A DNA stretch of 64,000 bases from Burkholderiales bacterium. Lineage in GTDB: Bacteria; Pseudomonadota; Gammaproteobacteria; Burkholderiales; Burkholderiaceae_E. Under the pieces are notes generated by a model. That model did not search any database. It was given only the letters and a program-made list of their open reading frames with translations, and was not told the DNA's origin. Below are positions 33,281 through 42,221 of the stretch, in pieces (within the stretch, counting starts at the first letter, position 1; every line of letters begins with the position of its first letter). A program made the position numbers and the translations under genes. The stretch lies in contig JAPLQF010000011.1 of NCBI GenBank assembly GCA_026399875.1, positions 1 to 64,000 of the forward strand, written 5' to 3'.

Positions 33281-34552
33281 ATGTTCCACCGCACACCGGT
33301 TCGTGTCGCAACGATTGCGTCGCTTCTTGCGCTCGCGCTTGCTCTGCCGATCGCGGCGCCTGCGGCCGGTGCAGCCAGCAAGGTCGGCTCGAGCAGCAAG
33401 GCCGGGGCGCCCGCCGGCTCGACAAAGCCTGCGCCGGCCGGCGTCCCCGCGACTCAAGGGCTCGGCGCACAGGGTGCTCCGCAGATCGCCGCACGCTCAT
33501 GGCTGCTCATGGATCTCACCACCGGTCAGCTGCTGGCCGCAAGCGACCCCGACATGCGGGTCGAGCCGGCGTCGCTCACCAAGCTGATGACCGCCTATCT
33601 CGCCTTCAATGCGATCCAGGACAAGAAGCTCGCCCTGGACACACGCCCGCCGGTCTCGACCTATGCCTACAAGGCGATCGGCTCGCGGATGTTCGTCGAT
33701 CCGGCCAGCCCGGCCACCATCGACGAACTGCTTCACGGTCTGATCATCCAGTCGGGCAACGACGCGGCGATCATCCTGGCCGAAACGCTCGGCGGCAGCG
33801 AAGAGGGTTTTGTCAAACAGATGAATGCGCAAGCCCAGAACCTGGGCCTCAAGAACACGCGCTTTACCAATGCCTCGGGTCTGCCCGACGCTCAGCACTA
33901 TTCCACCGCCCGCGATCTCGCGACCCTGAGCGCCCGGCTGATCCAGGATCATCCTGATTTCTACAAGCTCTACGCCCAGCGCGATTACACCTACAACGGC
34001 ATCAGGCAGCCCAACCGCAATCGCCTGCTGTTCATCGACCCATCGGTCGACGGCGTAAAAACCGGCCATACCGATGCCGCCGGCTTTTGCCTGATTGCCT
34101 CGAGCCGCCGCGACCAGCCGGGGCTGGGCGTCTCGCGACGGCTGCTGTCGGTGGTGCTCGGCACCGCCTCGGAGTCTGCCCGGGCAATCGAATCGCAGAA
34201 GCTGCTCAATTACGGCTTTTCAGCCTTCGAAATGGTCGAGATCTTTCCAAAGGGCAAGCCGGTCGCTACCTACCGGGTCTGGAAGGGCGCAGTACCGGAG
34301 GTCAAGGCCGGATTCAACGGCAGCATCCTGGTTACCGTGCTGCGGGGTCAGGCTGACCGCGCCAAAGCCGACATCGAACGCACCGAGCCGCTGATTGCGC
34401 CGATCGCCAAGGGCCAGCGCCTGGGCACGCTGCGCGTCAAGCTCGACGACAAGCCGGTCACCGACCACCCGCTGATCGCTCTCGATGCGGTCGAACAGGC
34501 CGGCTTCATCGGCCGCACCTGGGACACCCTTCAACTCTGGTTCAAACGATGA
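33281..34552 (+). CDS. dacC: D-alanyl-D-alanine carboxypeptidase (PBP5/6 type)
   Basis: A 423-aa penicillin-binding protein of family S11. After a signal peptide and a Ser/Ala/Pro-rich linker, the active site shows SLTK (98-101), SGN (158-160) and KTG (260-262). The C-terminal PBP5 beta-domain follows, ending in an amphipathic anchor IGRTWDTLQLWFKR. It removes the terminal D-Ala of peptidoglycan stem peptides in the periplasm. It overlaps the downstream transaminase by ATGA. The paralog letter (dacA or dacC) is by convention only. Confidence 0.93.
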   Translation: MFHRTPVRVATIASLLALALALPIAAPAAGAASKVGSSSKAGAPAGSTKPAPAGVPATQGLGAQGAPQIAARSWLLMDLTTGQLLAASDPDMRVEPASLTKLMTAYLAFNAIQDKKLALDTRPPVSTYAYKAIGSRMFVDPASPATIDELLHGLIIQSGNDAAIILAETLGGSEEGFVKQMNAQAQNLGLKNTRFTNASGLPDAQHYSTARDLATLSARLIQDHPDFYKLYAQRDYTYNGIRQPNRNRLLFIDPSVDGVKTGHTDAAGFCLIASSRRDQPGLGVSRRLLSVVLGTASESARAIESQKLLNYGFSAFEMVEIFPKGKPVATYRVWKGAVPEVKAGFNGSILVTVLRGQADRAKADIERTEPLIAPIAKGQRLGTLRVKLDDKPVTDHPLIALDAVEQAGFIGRTWDTLQLWFKR

Positions 34553-35436
34553 GCGACCAGCAGACCGTCTATCTCAACGGCGAATTCATGCCGATCGAAG
34601 AAGCCCGAGTGCCGGTACTCGATCGCGGCTTCATTTTCGGCGACGGCGTCTATGAAGTGGTGCCGGTCTACCGGCGCCAGCCGTTTCGCTGGCCGCAGCA
34701 TTACGCCCGACTCGAACGCAGCCTGGCTCGTCTGCGCATCGATAACCCCTTCGACGCCGACGGCTGGCGAGGGCTGGTCGAGCAGCTGATCGCCCGCCAT
34801 TCCTGGGATGACCAGTTCGTCTATCTGCAAGTCACCCGTGGTGTTGCCCGACGCGACCATGCCTTTCCGAAGGGCGTCACGCCGACGGTCTTCGGCATGA
34901 GCAGTGCGCTGCCGAAGGTGCCCTCCGAGCAGCTGACCCACGGGGTGAGCGCGGTGTCGCTGCCCGATGAGCGCTGGCTCAACTGCGACATCAAATCCAC
35001 CTCGCTGCTGGGCAATGTGCTGGCGCGCCAGAGTGCGATCGATGCCGGTGCCGTCGAGTGCGTGATGTATCGCGACGGGTTCCTCACCGAGGGGTCGTCG
35101 AGCAATATCTGGGTGGTGCGCGAAGGTCGGGTACTGGCGCCGCCTCGTGACAGGCTGATCCTCGAAGGCATCCGCTACGGTCTGCTGCAGGAACTGTGCG
35201 AGTCACAGGGCCTGCCCTTCGAGATGCGCCCGATTTCGCGTGCCGAAGTCGAGTCGGCCGACGAGCTGATGCTCAGTTCGGCCACCAAGGAGGTGCTGCC
35301 GATCACCCGGCTCGACGGTCGCCCGGTCGGCCGCGGCGAGCCGGGCCCGGTCTTCGCCCGGCTGCACGCCGCCTATCAGCAGGCCAAGGCCCGCTCGGTC
35401 ACCTTGGCCAGCACCGCCGCCGGAGCCTCGCAATGA
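34549..35436 (+). CDS. dat: D-amino acid aminotransferase
   Basis: A 295-aa fold-type IV PLP enzyme. Motifs are YLNGEFMPIEEARVPVLDRG, FGDGVYEV, PLP lysine Lys149 in NCDIKSTSLLGNVLA, EGSSSNIWVV and SSATKEVLPIT. The DRGF…GDGVYEV and RGVARRDHAFP segments separate D-amino acid transaminases from branched-chain ones. It likely interconverts D-Ala and D-Glu for cell wall synthesis, matching its coupling to the carboxypeptidase gene. Confidence 0.92.
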   Translation: MSDQQTVYLNGEFMPIEEARVPVLDRGFIFGDGVYEVVPVYRRQPFRWPQHYARLERSLARLRIDNPFDADGWRGLVEQLIARHSWDDQFVYLQVTRGVARRDHAFPKGVTPTVFGMSSALPKVPSEQLTHGVSAVSLPDERWLNCDIKSTSLLGNVLARQSAIDAGAVECVMYRDGFLTEGSSSNIWVVREGRVLAPPRDRLILEGIRYGLLQELCESQGLPFEMRPISRAEVESADELMLSSATKEVLPITRLDGRPVGRGEPGPVFARLHAAYQQAKARSVTLASTAAGASQ

Positions 35437-35738
35437 CGTCTGCCGACGCGTCGGCACCCAATGACGGCCCGGTCGACCGACTCTCGCAGCTGCTGCAGTT
35501 TCCGGTCGACTTCCCGGTCAAGATCATGGGCGCCCGGGTCGATGAGTTTGCCAATGAGATTGCCGCGGTCATCCTGCGCCATGCGCCCGACTTCGAGGTC
35601 TCGACGCTTGAGCTGCGCAGCTCGAGCAAAGGCAATTACCTCGGGCTGACCGCCACCATCCGTGCCACCTCGCGTGATCAGCTCGATGCGCTCTATCGCG
35701 AGCTGACCTCGCATCCGCTGGTCAAGGTCGTCCTGTAG
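35433..35738 (+). CDS. ybeD: YbeD-family (DUF493) protein
   Basis: A 101-aa ferredoxin-fold domain protein: [37 protein letters not shown] and [14 protein letters not shown] are the conserved blocks of DUF493. It overlaps the transaminase by ATGA and precedes lipB by 20 bp, an order conserved across proteobacteria. Its molecular role is not settled; a regulatory role in lipoylation has been proposed because of the location. Confidence 0.92.
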   Translation: MTSADASAPNDGPVDRLSQLLQFPVDFPVKIMGARVDEFANEIAAVILRHAPDFEVSTLELRSSSKGNYLGLTATIRATSRDQLDALYRELTSHPLVKVVL

Positions 35739-35758
35739 GCAGGCGAGCCAGCTTTTCA

Positions 35759-36397
35759 TTGCCAGCGGCCGTGATCCTCATTCGCCCCTTCAGCGCAGCG
35801 CCCTATCTGCCGACGCTCGAGGCGATGCGCGCCTTGACCGCCACCCGCGATGAGCAGACCCCCGACGAGATCTGGCTGGTCGAGCATCCGCCGGTCTTCA
35901 CGCAGGGGCTTTCCGGAAAACCGGAGCATGTACTTACTCCCGGCGATATCCCCGTCATTTGGACCGAACGCGGCGGGCAGGTCACCTATCACGGCCCGGG
36001 GCAAGTCGTGGCCTACACCCTGATCGACCTGCGCCGGCGCGCGCTCGGCGTGCGCGATCTGGTCTGCCGGCTCGAAGCCGCCGCGATCGATGTCTGTGCC
36101 GCGCATGGGGTGCGCGTCATGCGCAAACCCGGCGCCCCGGGGCTTTACCTGAGCCTGCCCGAGCCCGGCGCCAAGATCGCCTCGCTCGGCCTGAAGGTCA
36201 GCCGGGGCTGCAGCTTTCACGGCATTGCCCTGAACGTCGACATGGATCTGCGCCGGTTTGAGTCGATCAATCCCTGCGGGTATGCTGGACTGGCGGTGAC
36301 CGATCTGGCGCGTGCCGGTCCGGTGCGCCATCCCGATCTCGCCCTCGTCGCCCACGATCTGGGTGCAGCCCTGTCCGATCACCTCCAGCGCTCATGA
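35759..36397 (+). CDS. lipB: Octanoyl-[acyl-carrier-protein]:protein octanoyltransferase
   Basis: A 212-aa LipB. Catalytic Lys146 lies in [10 protein letters not shown] and Cys173 in [23 protein letters not shown] and [13 protein letters not shown] are also diagnostic. It moves octanoate from ACP to E2 and H proteins. The start is taken as TTG at 35759; GTG at 35771 is equally possible. It overlaps lipA by ATGA. Confidence 0.94.
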   Translation: MPAAVILIRPFSAAPYLPTLEAMRALTATRDEQTPDEIWLVEHPPVFTQGLSGKPEHVLTPGDIPVIWTERGGQVTYHGPGQVVAYTLIDLRRRALGVRDLVCRLEAAAIDVCAAHGVRVMRKPGAPGLYLSLPEPGAKIASLGLKVSRGCSFHGIALNVDMDLRRFESINPCGYAGLAVTDLARAGPVRHPDLALVAHDLGAALSDHLQRS

Positions 36398-37410
36398 CCG
36401 ATCCTGCCGAACCCGTCAGCCCTGCCGCCCCTGTCACCGCCTTGCCTGCCTACGACCCGTCGGCCAAGCACAAGGGCGCCGGCAAGACCGCCCGCATCCC
36501 GATCAAGGTGGTGCCGGCCGATGAGGTGCTGCGAAAGCCGCCCTGGATCAGAGTGCGAGCCGCCACGTCCACCAGTCGCTTCACCGAGATCAAGCAGATC
36601 CTGCGCGAGCATCGCCTGCACACCGTCTGCGAAGAAGCCTCCTGCCCCAACATCGGCGAGTGCTTCGGCAACGGCACGGCCACCTTCATGATCATGGGCG
36701 ACAAGTGCACGCGGCGCTGCCCCTTCTGCGATGTCGGCCACGGCCGTCCCGACCCGCTTGATGCCGAAGAGCCCGACAATCTCGCCCGCACGATTGCCGC
36801 ATTGCGTCTGTCGTATGTGGTCATCACCTCGGTCGATCGCGACGACCTTCGCGACGGTGGCGCCCAGCATTTCGTCGACTGCATCCGGCAGGTGCGGACG
36901 CAGTCGCCGTCCACCCGGATCGAGGTGCTGGTGCCCGACTTTCGCGGCCGACTCGACCGGGCGCTGGCCATCCTCGAGGCAGCCCCGCCCGATGTCATGA
37001 ACCACAACCTCGAGACCGTGCCGCGGCTCTACAAGGAAGCCCGCCCCGGCTCCGATTACACCCACTCGCTCAAGCTGCTGGCCGACTTCAAACTGCGCGT
37101 GCCGGGCGTGCCGACCAAGTCGGGGCTGATGGTCGGACTGGGTGAAACCGACGACGAGATCGTGCAGACCATGCGCGACATGCGGGCCCATGACATCGAC
37201 ATGATTACCATCGGCCAGTACCTCGCGCCGACCTCGCATCACCTTCCGGTGCGCCGCTATGTGCATCCGGATGTCTTCAGCCAGTTCGAAGCCACAGCGA
37301 AAGAGTTAGGGTTCACTCACGCCGCAGTGGGCGCCATGGTTCGATCTTCCTATCATGCCGATCAGCAGGCCCATGCGGCCGGCGTCGGCGCTGGCGCGCC
37401 AAGGACCTGA
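36394..37410 (+). CDS. lipA: Lipoyl synthase (radical SAM)
   Basis: A 338-aa LipA with both iron-sulfur clusters: auxiliary cluster cysteines 79, 84 and 90 ([12 protein letters not shown]) and radical SAM cysteines 105, 109 and 112 (CTRRCPFC). It inserts sulfur into protein-bound octanoyl groups. The first 45 residues are a Pro/Ala-rich extension. It is the last gene of the dacC–dat–ybeD–lipB–lipA operon. Confidence 0.95.
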   Translation: MTDPAEPVSPAAPVTALPAYDPSAKHKGAGKTARIPIKVVPADEVLRKPPWIRVRAATSTSRFTEIKQILREHRLHTVCEEASCPNIGECFGNGTATFMIMGDKCTRRCPFCDVGHGRPDPLDAEEPDNLARTIAALRLSYVVITSVDRDDLRDGGAQHFVDCIRQVRTQSPSTRIEVLVPDFRGRLDRALAILEAAPPDVMNHNLETVPRLYKEARPGSDYTHSLKLLADFKLRVPGVPTKSGLMVGLGETDDEIVQTMRDMRAHDIDMITIGQYLAPTSHHLPVRRYVHPDVFSQFEATAKELGFTHAAVGAMVRSSYHADQQAHAAGVGAGAPRT

Positions 37411-37561
37411 GCTTTGGCCGTCCTGTCCCCGCCGAACCCCGAGACGAACGCCGATGGCGTGCGATGTTGATGCTCACGACGAAAGACGGTCGAAGCCTGG
37501 ATTTTTTGGCATCGCACTGTCCGTCCTGACAGCCGTGGTTCATGGGGGATGTTCATCGGCC

Positions 37562-37906
37562 TCAGATGAGCGCGCCTCGCGAGTCTGAGGGCGCCTCGTC
37601 GCGTTCATGCAACCCATAGTCGCGCACCACGTTCGCAACTCGCAGCCGGTAGCCAGCAAGCACGTCGCTGCGGCCTTCCTGCTGAGCCTGGCGGTGCATG
37701 CCATGACAACGCCAGGCGCGCACCGAGGCTTCGTCGCGCCAGAAACTCAAAGACAAGAATCGCCCGGGATTGGCGAGGCTCTCGAATCGTTCGACCGAGA
37801 TGAATCCGTCAATGGACATCAATTCGGCTTTCATGGCGGCCGCGAGCTCGAAGTAACGGGAGGCTGCACCCGGCTGCGGCTCGACTTCGAAGATCACCGC
37901 GATCAC
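37562..37906 (-). CDS. Antibiotic biosynthesis monooxygenase (ABM) domain protein
   Basis: A 114-aa dimeric alpha/beta-barrel protein: [57 protein letters not shown] and the C-terminal [10 protein letters not shown] match ABM/YqjZ-like monooxygenases. It would act as a cofactor-less monooxygenase or small-molecule binder. It overlaps the preceding short NIPSNAP-like gene by ATGA, so the two were an operon. Substrate unknown. Confidence 0.85.
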   Translation of the reverse strand: MIAVIFEVEPQPGAASRYFELAAAMKAELMSIDGFISVERFESLANPGRFLSLSFWRDEASVRAWRCHGMHRQAQQEGRSDVLAGYRLRVANVVRDYGLHERDEAPSDSRGALI

Positions 37907-38061
37907 GGCATCACCTGCCGCGACAGACCACCAGCCGAGCCGGCCTTCTCCAGATCATCGCCGCAGCGCTGAATGATTCGGCCCCGTGCCTCGGTGAACC
38001 GCTTGAAGGCTTTGCGCTGAAAGGGATCGATCTGGTAACGAATAAAGCAGCTCACGGTCAT
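37903..38061 (-). pseudogene. NIPSNAP family gene with internal deletion
   Basis: Only 52 codons remain. The first 37 or so residues ([22 protein letters not shown], then [11 protein letters not shown], written here in parts) match the opening of a NIPSNAP subfamily usually about 100 residues long. The text then jumps to [15 protein letters not shown] and stops. The stop still overlaps the ABM gene start by ATGA, so an in-frame internal loss is likely. A functional short protein cannot be excluded. Confidence 0.6.
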
Positions 38062-38204
38062 GTTGGACTCTCTGGGTGGATCGGAGTGGCTGGCGTCAAC
38101 GACTCGCCCTACTGGATCAGCCTGCCATTGGCGCTCCGCTTGAGGGGTGAGCAAGCCTGGCCCCTTACTGCGTGCTGGAGCAATCGTGAGCGTGGCAGCC
38201 GCCC

Positions 38205-38237
38205 GAACTTTGATCCTGGCTGGCAGGATCAAAGTTC
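38205..38237. repeat. Perfect 14-bp inverted repeat with 5-bp loop
   Basis: gaactttgatcctg (38205-38218) and caggatcaaagttc (38224-38237) are exact inverse complements around gctgg. It lies between the NIPSNAP remnant (start 38061) and the end of rlpA (38277), both on the minus strand. It could be a factor-dependent terminator, an operator or a mobile-element end; it lacks a U-run. Confidence 0.9.
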
Positions 38238-38276
38238 CTCAACACTGGGTGTCTGACGGGGGGCTGCGCAGCAGGC

Positions 38277-38735
38277 CTAGCGCTTCTTTGCCGGCGCGGT
38301 GCCGACGACCGCCAACTCGGCCTCGATCACGCCCGACTTGAGCATGCCGAGCTTGCGTGCGGCGGCATACGACACGTCACCCACGCGGTCGGGCTGGGTG
38401 GGGCCGCGGTCGTTGACGCGCACGGTGACGCTCTTGCTGTTCTTCGGGTTGGTGAGCTTCACCCGCGTGCCGAAAGGCAGCGTCTTGTGCGCCATGGTCA
38501 GCGCCCCGGGATTGAAGGCTTCGCCACTGGCCGTCTTGCGACCCGCGAACTTTTGCCCGTACCAGGCGATCTTGCCGGATTCGGTCGCACCGGCGCTGGC
38601 AGCAGCACCCGTCTGCGAAGCGGATACAGGCGCAGAAGCCGGTGCCGAGGCGGAAGCGGCTTGAGCCAGAACGCTGGAAGCGCTCAGTGCAAGAAACGCG
38701 GCAGTCAGGCTGCAGCGAAGAAATGCTGAATTCAT
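38277..38735 (-). CDS. rlpA: RlpA-family septal lytic transglycosylase-like lipoprotein/secreted protein
   Basis: A 152-aa secreted protein. A signal peptide (AAFLALSASSVLAQA) is followed by a Ser/Ala/Pro-rich linker and a double-psi beta-barrel: ASWYG-like KIAWYGQKFAGRKTASGE, LTMAHKTLPFGTRVKLTN, and VRVNDRGP with the catalytic Asp. There is no SPOR domain and no lipobox, so it is a minimal RlpA. It would cleave naked glycan strands in the periplasm. Confidence 0.9.
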   Translation of the reverse strand: MNSAFLRCSLTAAFLALSASSVLAQAASASAPASAPVSASQTGAAASAGATESGKIAWYGQKFAGRKTASGEAFNPGALTMAHKTLPFGTRVKLTNPKNSKSVTVRVNDRGPTQPDRVGDVSYAAARKLGMLKSGVIEAELAVVGTAPAKKR

Positions 38736-39005
38736 GCGTAGTGTCCTTGGTTGTAGGTCGAGCGGGATGGCCGTGCAGCAGAGTCTTCAACACTGCGCAA
38801 CGACCGTGCCGGTGCGGATGTTAACTGCCGACCAAACGATGGGGCAAACAGGGTCGGCCGCGCAGGCGATCGAAATCGCGAAGTAGCATCGGCCCGACGG
38901 GTGGCATCGTTTCTGAATCCACCCCTTGCAGAAGTCCACCGCACGATGCTGCCGAGCGCCTGCAGGGCAAAGCGCGGCAGAGCAGGGCACTGAAGGCGCG
39001 GGCGA

Positions 39006-39278
39006 TCAGCGTCGCACTCGTGCGATCACCTCAGCGCAGGCCAGCACAACTGCCAGGATGATCGAGTTGGAGACCAGCCCGGCAACGATGGCGTCAACAG
39101 AACTCGAAGACGGGTTTGGCATGGTGGCAGGAAGCATCACAGCAACAAACACCACACCCAGAACCAGCGGAACGACTCGGCCAGTCACCGCAGCGGTTCG
39201 GCGCATCGTCACCACAAGCGCGACGATCAACCCTATTCGGAACAGGTCGCCTAGCTGCGAGAGCACGAGATCAATCAC
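39006..39278 (-). CDS. Small three-helix membrane protein
   Basis: About 90 aa, starting with GTG at 39278 after AGGAAGAGAG. Three hydrophobic stretches are seen: LFRIGLIVALVVTM, VVPLVLGVVFVAVML and LVSNSIILAVVLACAEVIA. The second and third are separated by a short Pro/Ser loop. No family is recognised. It lies between rlpA and the MHS transporter on the same strand and could be a membrane accessory; function unknown. Confidence 0.6.
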   Translation of the reverse strand: MIDLVLSQLGDLFRIGLIVALVVTMRRTAAVTGRVVPLVLGVVFVAVMLPATMPNPSSSSVDAIVAGLVSNSIILAVVLACAEVIARVRR

Positions 39279-39350
39279 GACAACTCTCTTCCTGATACTC
39301 GACCCGGGCCAAGGCCGCGATGCCACCTCGGCCCGGTAATCGGCACTGAC

Positions 39351-41153
39351 TTATCTGCCGGTATCACCAGCGAAGATGTCCTTCTTGTGTGTACCACCCG
39401 GCACAAAAAGGGTGCCGATGATGACCGTCATGACAGCGATCACGATGGCGTACCACAGGCCCGAATAGATATTGCCGGTCTGTGCTGAAATCGCGAAGGC
39501 AGTTGCCGGCATCAGGCCACCGAACCAGCCGTTGCCGATGTGGTACGGCAGGGACAGGCCAGAGTAGCGGATGCGAGTCGGGAACAGTTCTACCAGCATG
39601 GCGGCGATCGGACCGTAGACCATCGTCACCAGCAGAACCAGGTAGGTCAGGGTGAGGATGATCGTGATCTTCTGCGAGGTAAAGATGTCAAAGAAGTTCT
39701 GAGCCTTGGCAACGGTCGTGTTGTCGGCCGGTACCAGCGGATAGCCGGCCTTCTTGAGCGCAGCGTTCAGGCTGGAGTCGAAGGTGGCTTTGGCCTTCTT
39801 CAACTCATCGCCTGTCAGCTTGCCGGCGTCATACGACGCAATCGACGTTTCACCCACCTTCACCACCGCCGGCGTACCCGGTGCCGCGCCTTCGATGGTG
39901 GTGTAGTTCACTGAAGTCCGTGCCAACTGGGCCTTGGCAATATCGCAGGAGGACGTGAACTTGACCGTGCCGGTTGGGTTGAACTGGAACGAGCAGTCTT
40001 TCTCGTCCACCGTGACCGTCACCGGGGTTTGGTGGGCAGTGTGGAGGGCCGGGTTGGCGGTCTTCGTCAGGAAGTTGAACACCGGCAGGAAGGTGAGGGC
40101 CGCCAGCAGGCAGCCTGTCAGGATGATTGGCTTGCGGCCAATGCGATCTGACAGCGCGCCGAAAAACAGGAAGCCACCGGTGCCCAGAATCAGCGACCAG
40201 GCCACCATCACATTAGCCGTGAAGCTGTCGACCTTGATCACGTTCTGCATGAAGAAAAGCGCGTAGAACTGACCGGTGTACCAGACCACGGCCTGCCCCG
40301 CGACGAGGCCGAGCAGTGCGATAAGCGCGATCTTGCCGTTCTTCCAGTTGCCGAAGGCTTCGCTCAATGGCGCCTTGGAGGTGCGGCCCTCTTCCTTCAT
40401 CTTCTTGAAGGCGGGGCTCTCGTTCATTTGCAGGCGGATGTAGAGCGAGATCGCCAGCAGGAATATTGAGGCGATAAAAGGAATGCGCCAGCCCCAGGCA
40501 TTGAATGCCTTGACCATGGTCGGCTTGCCGTCGGCCATCAGTACCGCGACGCCGTCCTTCATGAGAGGCACGTCGGGGTAGTTGCCGTTGACATAACCCT
40601 GGACCGACAGAATCACGATCAGCGACAGCAACAGGCCCAAGGTGGCGGTGGTCTGGATGAAGGCGGTGAAGTAGCCACGCTGGTTGGCTGGGGCGTGTTC
40701 GGCCACGTAGATGGCGGCACCACCATACTCGCCACCGAGCGCCAGGCCTTGCGCCATGCGCAGCAGGATCAGGATGACCGGAGCGGCAACCCCCCAGCTT
40801 TCGTAGTTAGGCAGTATGCCGACCAGGAAGGTCGACACACCCATGATGACAATAGTCATCAGGAAGGTGTACTTGCGACCGACCAAGTCACCCAGCGAGC
40901 CGAACACAAGAGCGCCGAACGGACGCACGATGAAGCCCGCCGCAAAGGCGAGCAGCGCAAACACGTTACGGGTGTTCTCGGGGAAAGCGGTGAAAAACTG
41001 CGCCCCGATGATGGCGGCAAGAGACCCGTAGAGGTAGAAGTCGTACCACTCGAAAATCGTCCCGGCAGAAGAAGCCGCAATGACTTTTCGTTCTTCGCGG
41101 GTCATCGCACGGGATCGATCGCTGGGATCGGTCATCATATCCGTCGTAGCCAT
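39351..41153 (-). CDS. MHS-family MFS transporter with large periplasmic insert
   Basis: A 600-aa metabolite:H+ symporter (ProP/ShiA/KgtP group). Hallmarks are GTIFEWYDFYLYGSLAAI, GALVFGSLGDLVGRKYTF, RMAQGLALGGEYGGA, ESPAFKKM and GALSDRIGRKPI. Between helices 10 and 11 (residues about 365-490) there is a hydrophilic insert of about 125 residues with Cys387 and Cys403 that could form a disulfide; it makes the protein longer than the roughly 430-550 aa usual in the family. It would import an organic acid or osmolyte; substrate unknown. Confidence 0.9.
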   Translation of the reverse strand: MATTDMMTDPSDRSRAMTREERKVIAASSAGTIFEWYDFYLYGSLAAIIGAQFFTAFPENTRNVFALLAFAAGFIVRPFGALVFGSLGDLVGRKYTFLMTIVIMGVSTFLVGILPNYESWGVAAPVILILLRMAQGLALGGEYGGAAIYVAEHAPANQRGYFTAFIQTTATLGLLLSLIVILSVQGYVNGNYPDVPLMKDGVAVLMADGKPTMVKAFNAWGWRIPFIASIFLLAISLYIRLQMNESPAFKKMKEEGRTSKAPLSEAFGNWKNGKIALIALLGLVAGQAVVWYTGQFYALFFMQNVIKVDSFTANVMVAWSLILGTGGFLFFGALSDRIGRKPIILTGCLLAALTFLPVFNFLTKTANPALHTAHQTPVTVTVDEKDCSFQFNPTGTVKFTSSCDIAKAQLARTSVNYTTIEGAAPGTPAVVKVGETSIASYDAGKLTGDELKKAKATFDSSLNAALKKAGYPLVPADNTTVAKAQNFFDIFTSQKITIILTLTYLVLLVTMVYGPIAAMLVELFPTRIRYSGLSLPYHIGNGWFGGLMPATAFAISAQTGNIYSGLWYAIVIAVMTVIIGTLFVPGGTHKKDIFAGDTGR

Positions 41154-41602
41154 TCAGCTTGCTCCATGTGTGTCACCGGCACTGTGGCCAGGGGTTTCTG
41201 TACCGCATTCGAGCTGCGGACGCTTCTTTTGACTAACTGCTCGGGCCCGGGGCGATGGGTTCTCGCGGAGGGTGGCTGGTCAGAAACATCAAGTTTGCTG
41301 AGGCCGCAGCAGGGCATATCACGATGATTTCCTGCAGCTTTGCCACGAGCCAGATTTTGTACAGCCGTTAATACAAGATCGCTTAGTACAGGCTTAGTAC
41401 AGGCTGCGCTTGCACGATGAGCATGCAAACGCAGACAGTGAAGGTTACCAAAATGTTGCTTGGCACGCCACTCGGCTTGCGCGCGTCATCCTGAACACGG
41501 CGATGAGACCTGAAGCGGACAGATGCAATCGACCGAAGAACGGGCCCCGGTCCAGAGATCGCATCGGAGACCAGGATCCACCGTTATCAGGTTTCGCCCG
41601 GT
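41154..41602. other. Intergenic region upstream of the MHS transporter
   Basis: A 449-bp gap with no credible gene between the MHS transporter start and the VOC gene end. It contains the 11-bp tandem repeat at 41381-41402 and an imperfect dyad with TTGTA and TACAA half-sites (41357-41376) separated by about 10 bases. These could be regulator sites for the transporter; that is only a pattern match. Confidence 0.6.
41381..41402. repeat. 11-bp tandem repeat
   Basis: Two adjacent copies of gcttagtacag sit about 230 bp upstream of the MHS transporter start. Nearby on the left is a TTGTA/TACAA dyad that shares the tac/gta core. Confidence 0.85.
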
Positions 41603-41995
41603 TCAGGCCACGATTGGTGTGCACAGCTCAACCAGGCAACCGTCCGGTGTGCGCAGGTATGAGACCACTTGACCCCAGGGCTTGGTCGATGGGGCAGCAA
41701 GTTCTGTGGCACCGGCCGCGATTGCAGCGGCATGGGCGGCAGCAAGGTTCTCGGTGACCAGGGCGATCTCCATGCCGAGCGGCTGGTGCGAGTCACTCGC
41801 ATGGACGTGGCCGCCTTGAAAGTTGGCGTCTCCGAGCTCATGCGCGGCGAAGGACAGGGTCGTTGCACCAGTCTCAAGCTCCCCGTACGTGCCTGAATCA
41901 TGCAGAAACCGGGTCTTCAGTCCGAAGGCCTTCCCAAAGAACGCGAGCGACTTCGCGACATCTGGAACGTAAAGGATGGTGTAGCCGAGCTTCAT
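41603..41995 (-). CDS. VOC/glyoxalase superfamily protein
   Basis: A 130-aa vicinal-oxygen-chelate fold protein with two beta-alpha-beta halves. KLGYTILYVPDVAKSLAFFGKAFGL opens the first half; MEIALVTENLAAAHAAAIAAGA and GQVVSYLRTPDGCLVELCTP form the second. Possible metal ligands include His and Glu in VELCTP. It is likely a glyoxalase- or bleomycin-resistance-like protein; activity unknown. The start at 41995 fits the family N-terminus; the long open frame beyond it is antisense to the next gene. Confidence 0.85.
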   Translation of the reverse strand: MKLGYTILYVPDVAKSLAFFGKAFGLKTRFLHDSGTYGELETGATTLSFAAHELGDANFQGGHVHASDSHQPLGMEIALVTENLAAAHAAAIAAGATELAAPSTKPWGQVVSYLRTPDGCLVELCTPIVA

Positions 41996-42221
41996 TCTTT
42001 GACGCGTCCAGGTTGTGAGTACGAGTGGAGGATGTTCGTCTTCTGGAGACAGGAGCGCAACTGAGGCTTCATGACTGCCCCCAGCGGGTCTGCGCCGACT
42101 CGGTGCTTCAGTCGCCCTGCCGTCGCACCGACTCGGGCCATGCATCGCTGCATGCCTGCCATGCCCGCACGGGTATGGATCGGCGCCGTCGCAGGGCGGA
42201 CCATGCGTATGTCTGTCATCC

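Noticed and set aside
38205-38237. A match to the start of 16S rRNA (tttgatcctggct)
   Set aside because: Only 13 bases match, followed by the other arm of a hairpin; no rRNA sequence follows.
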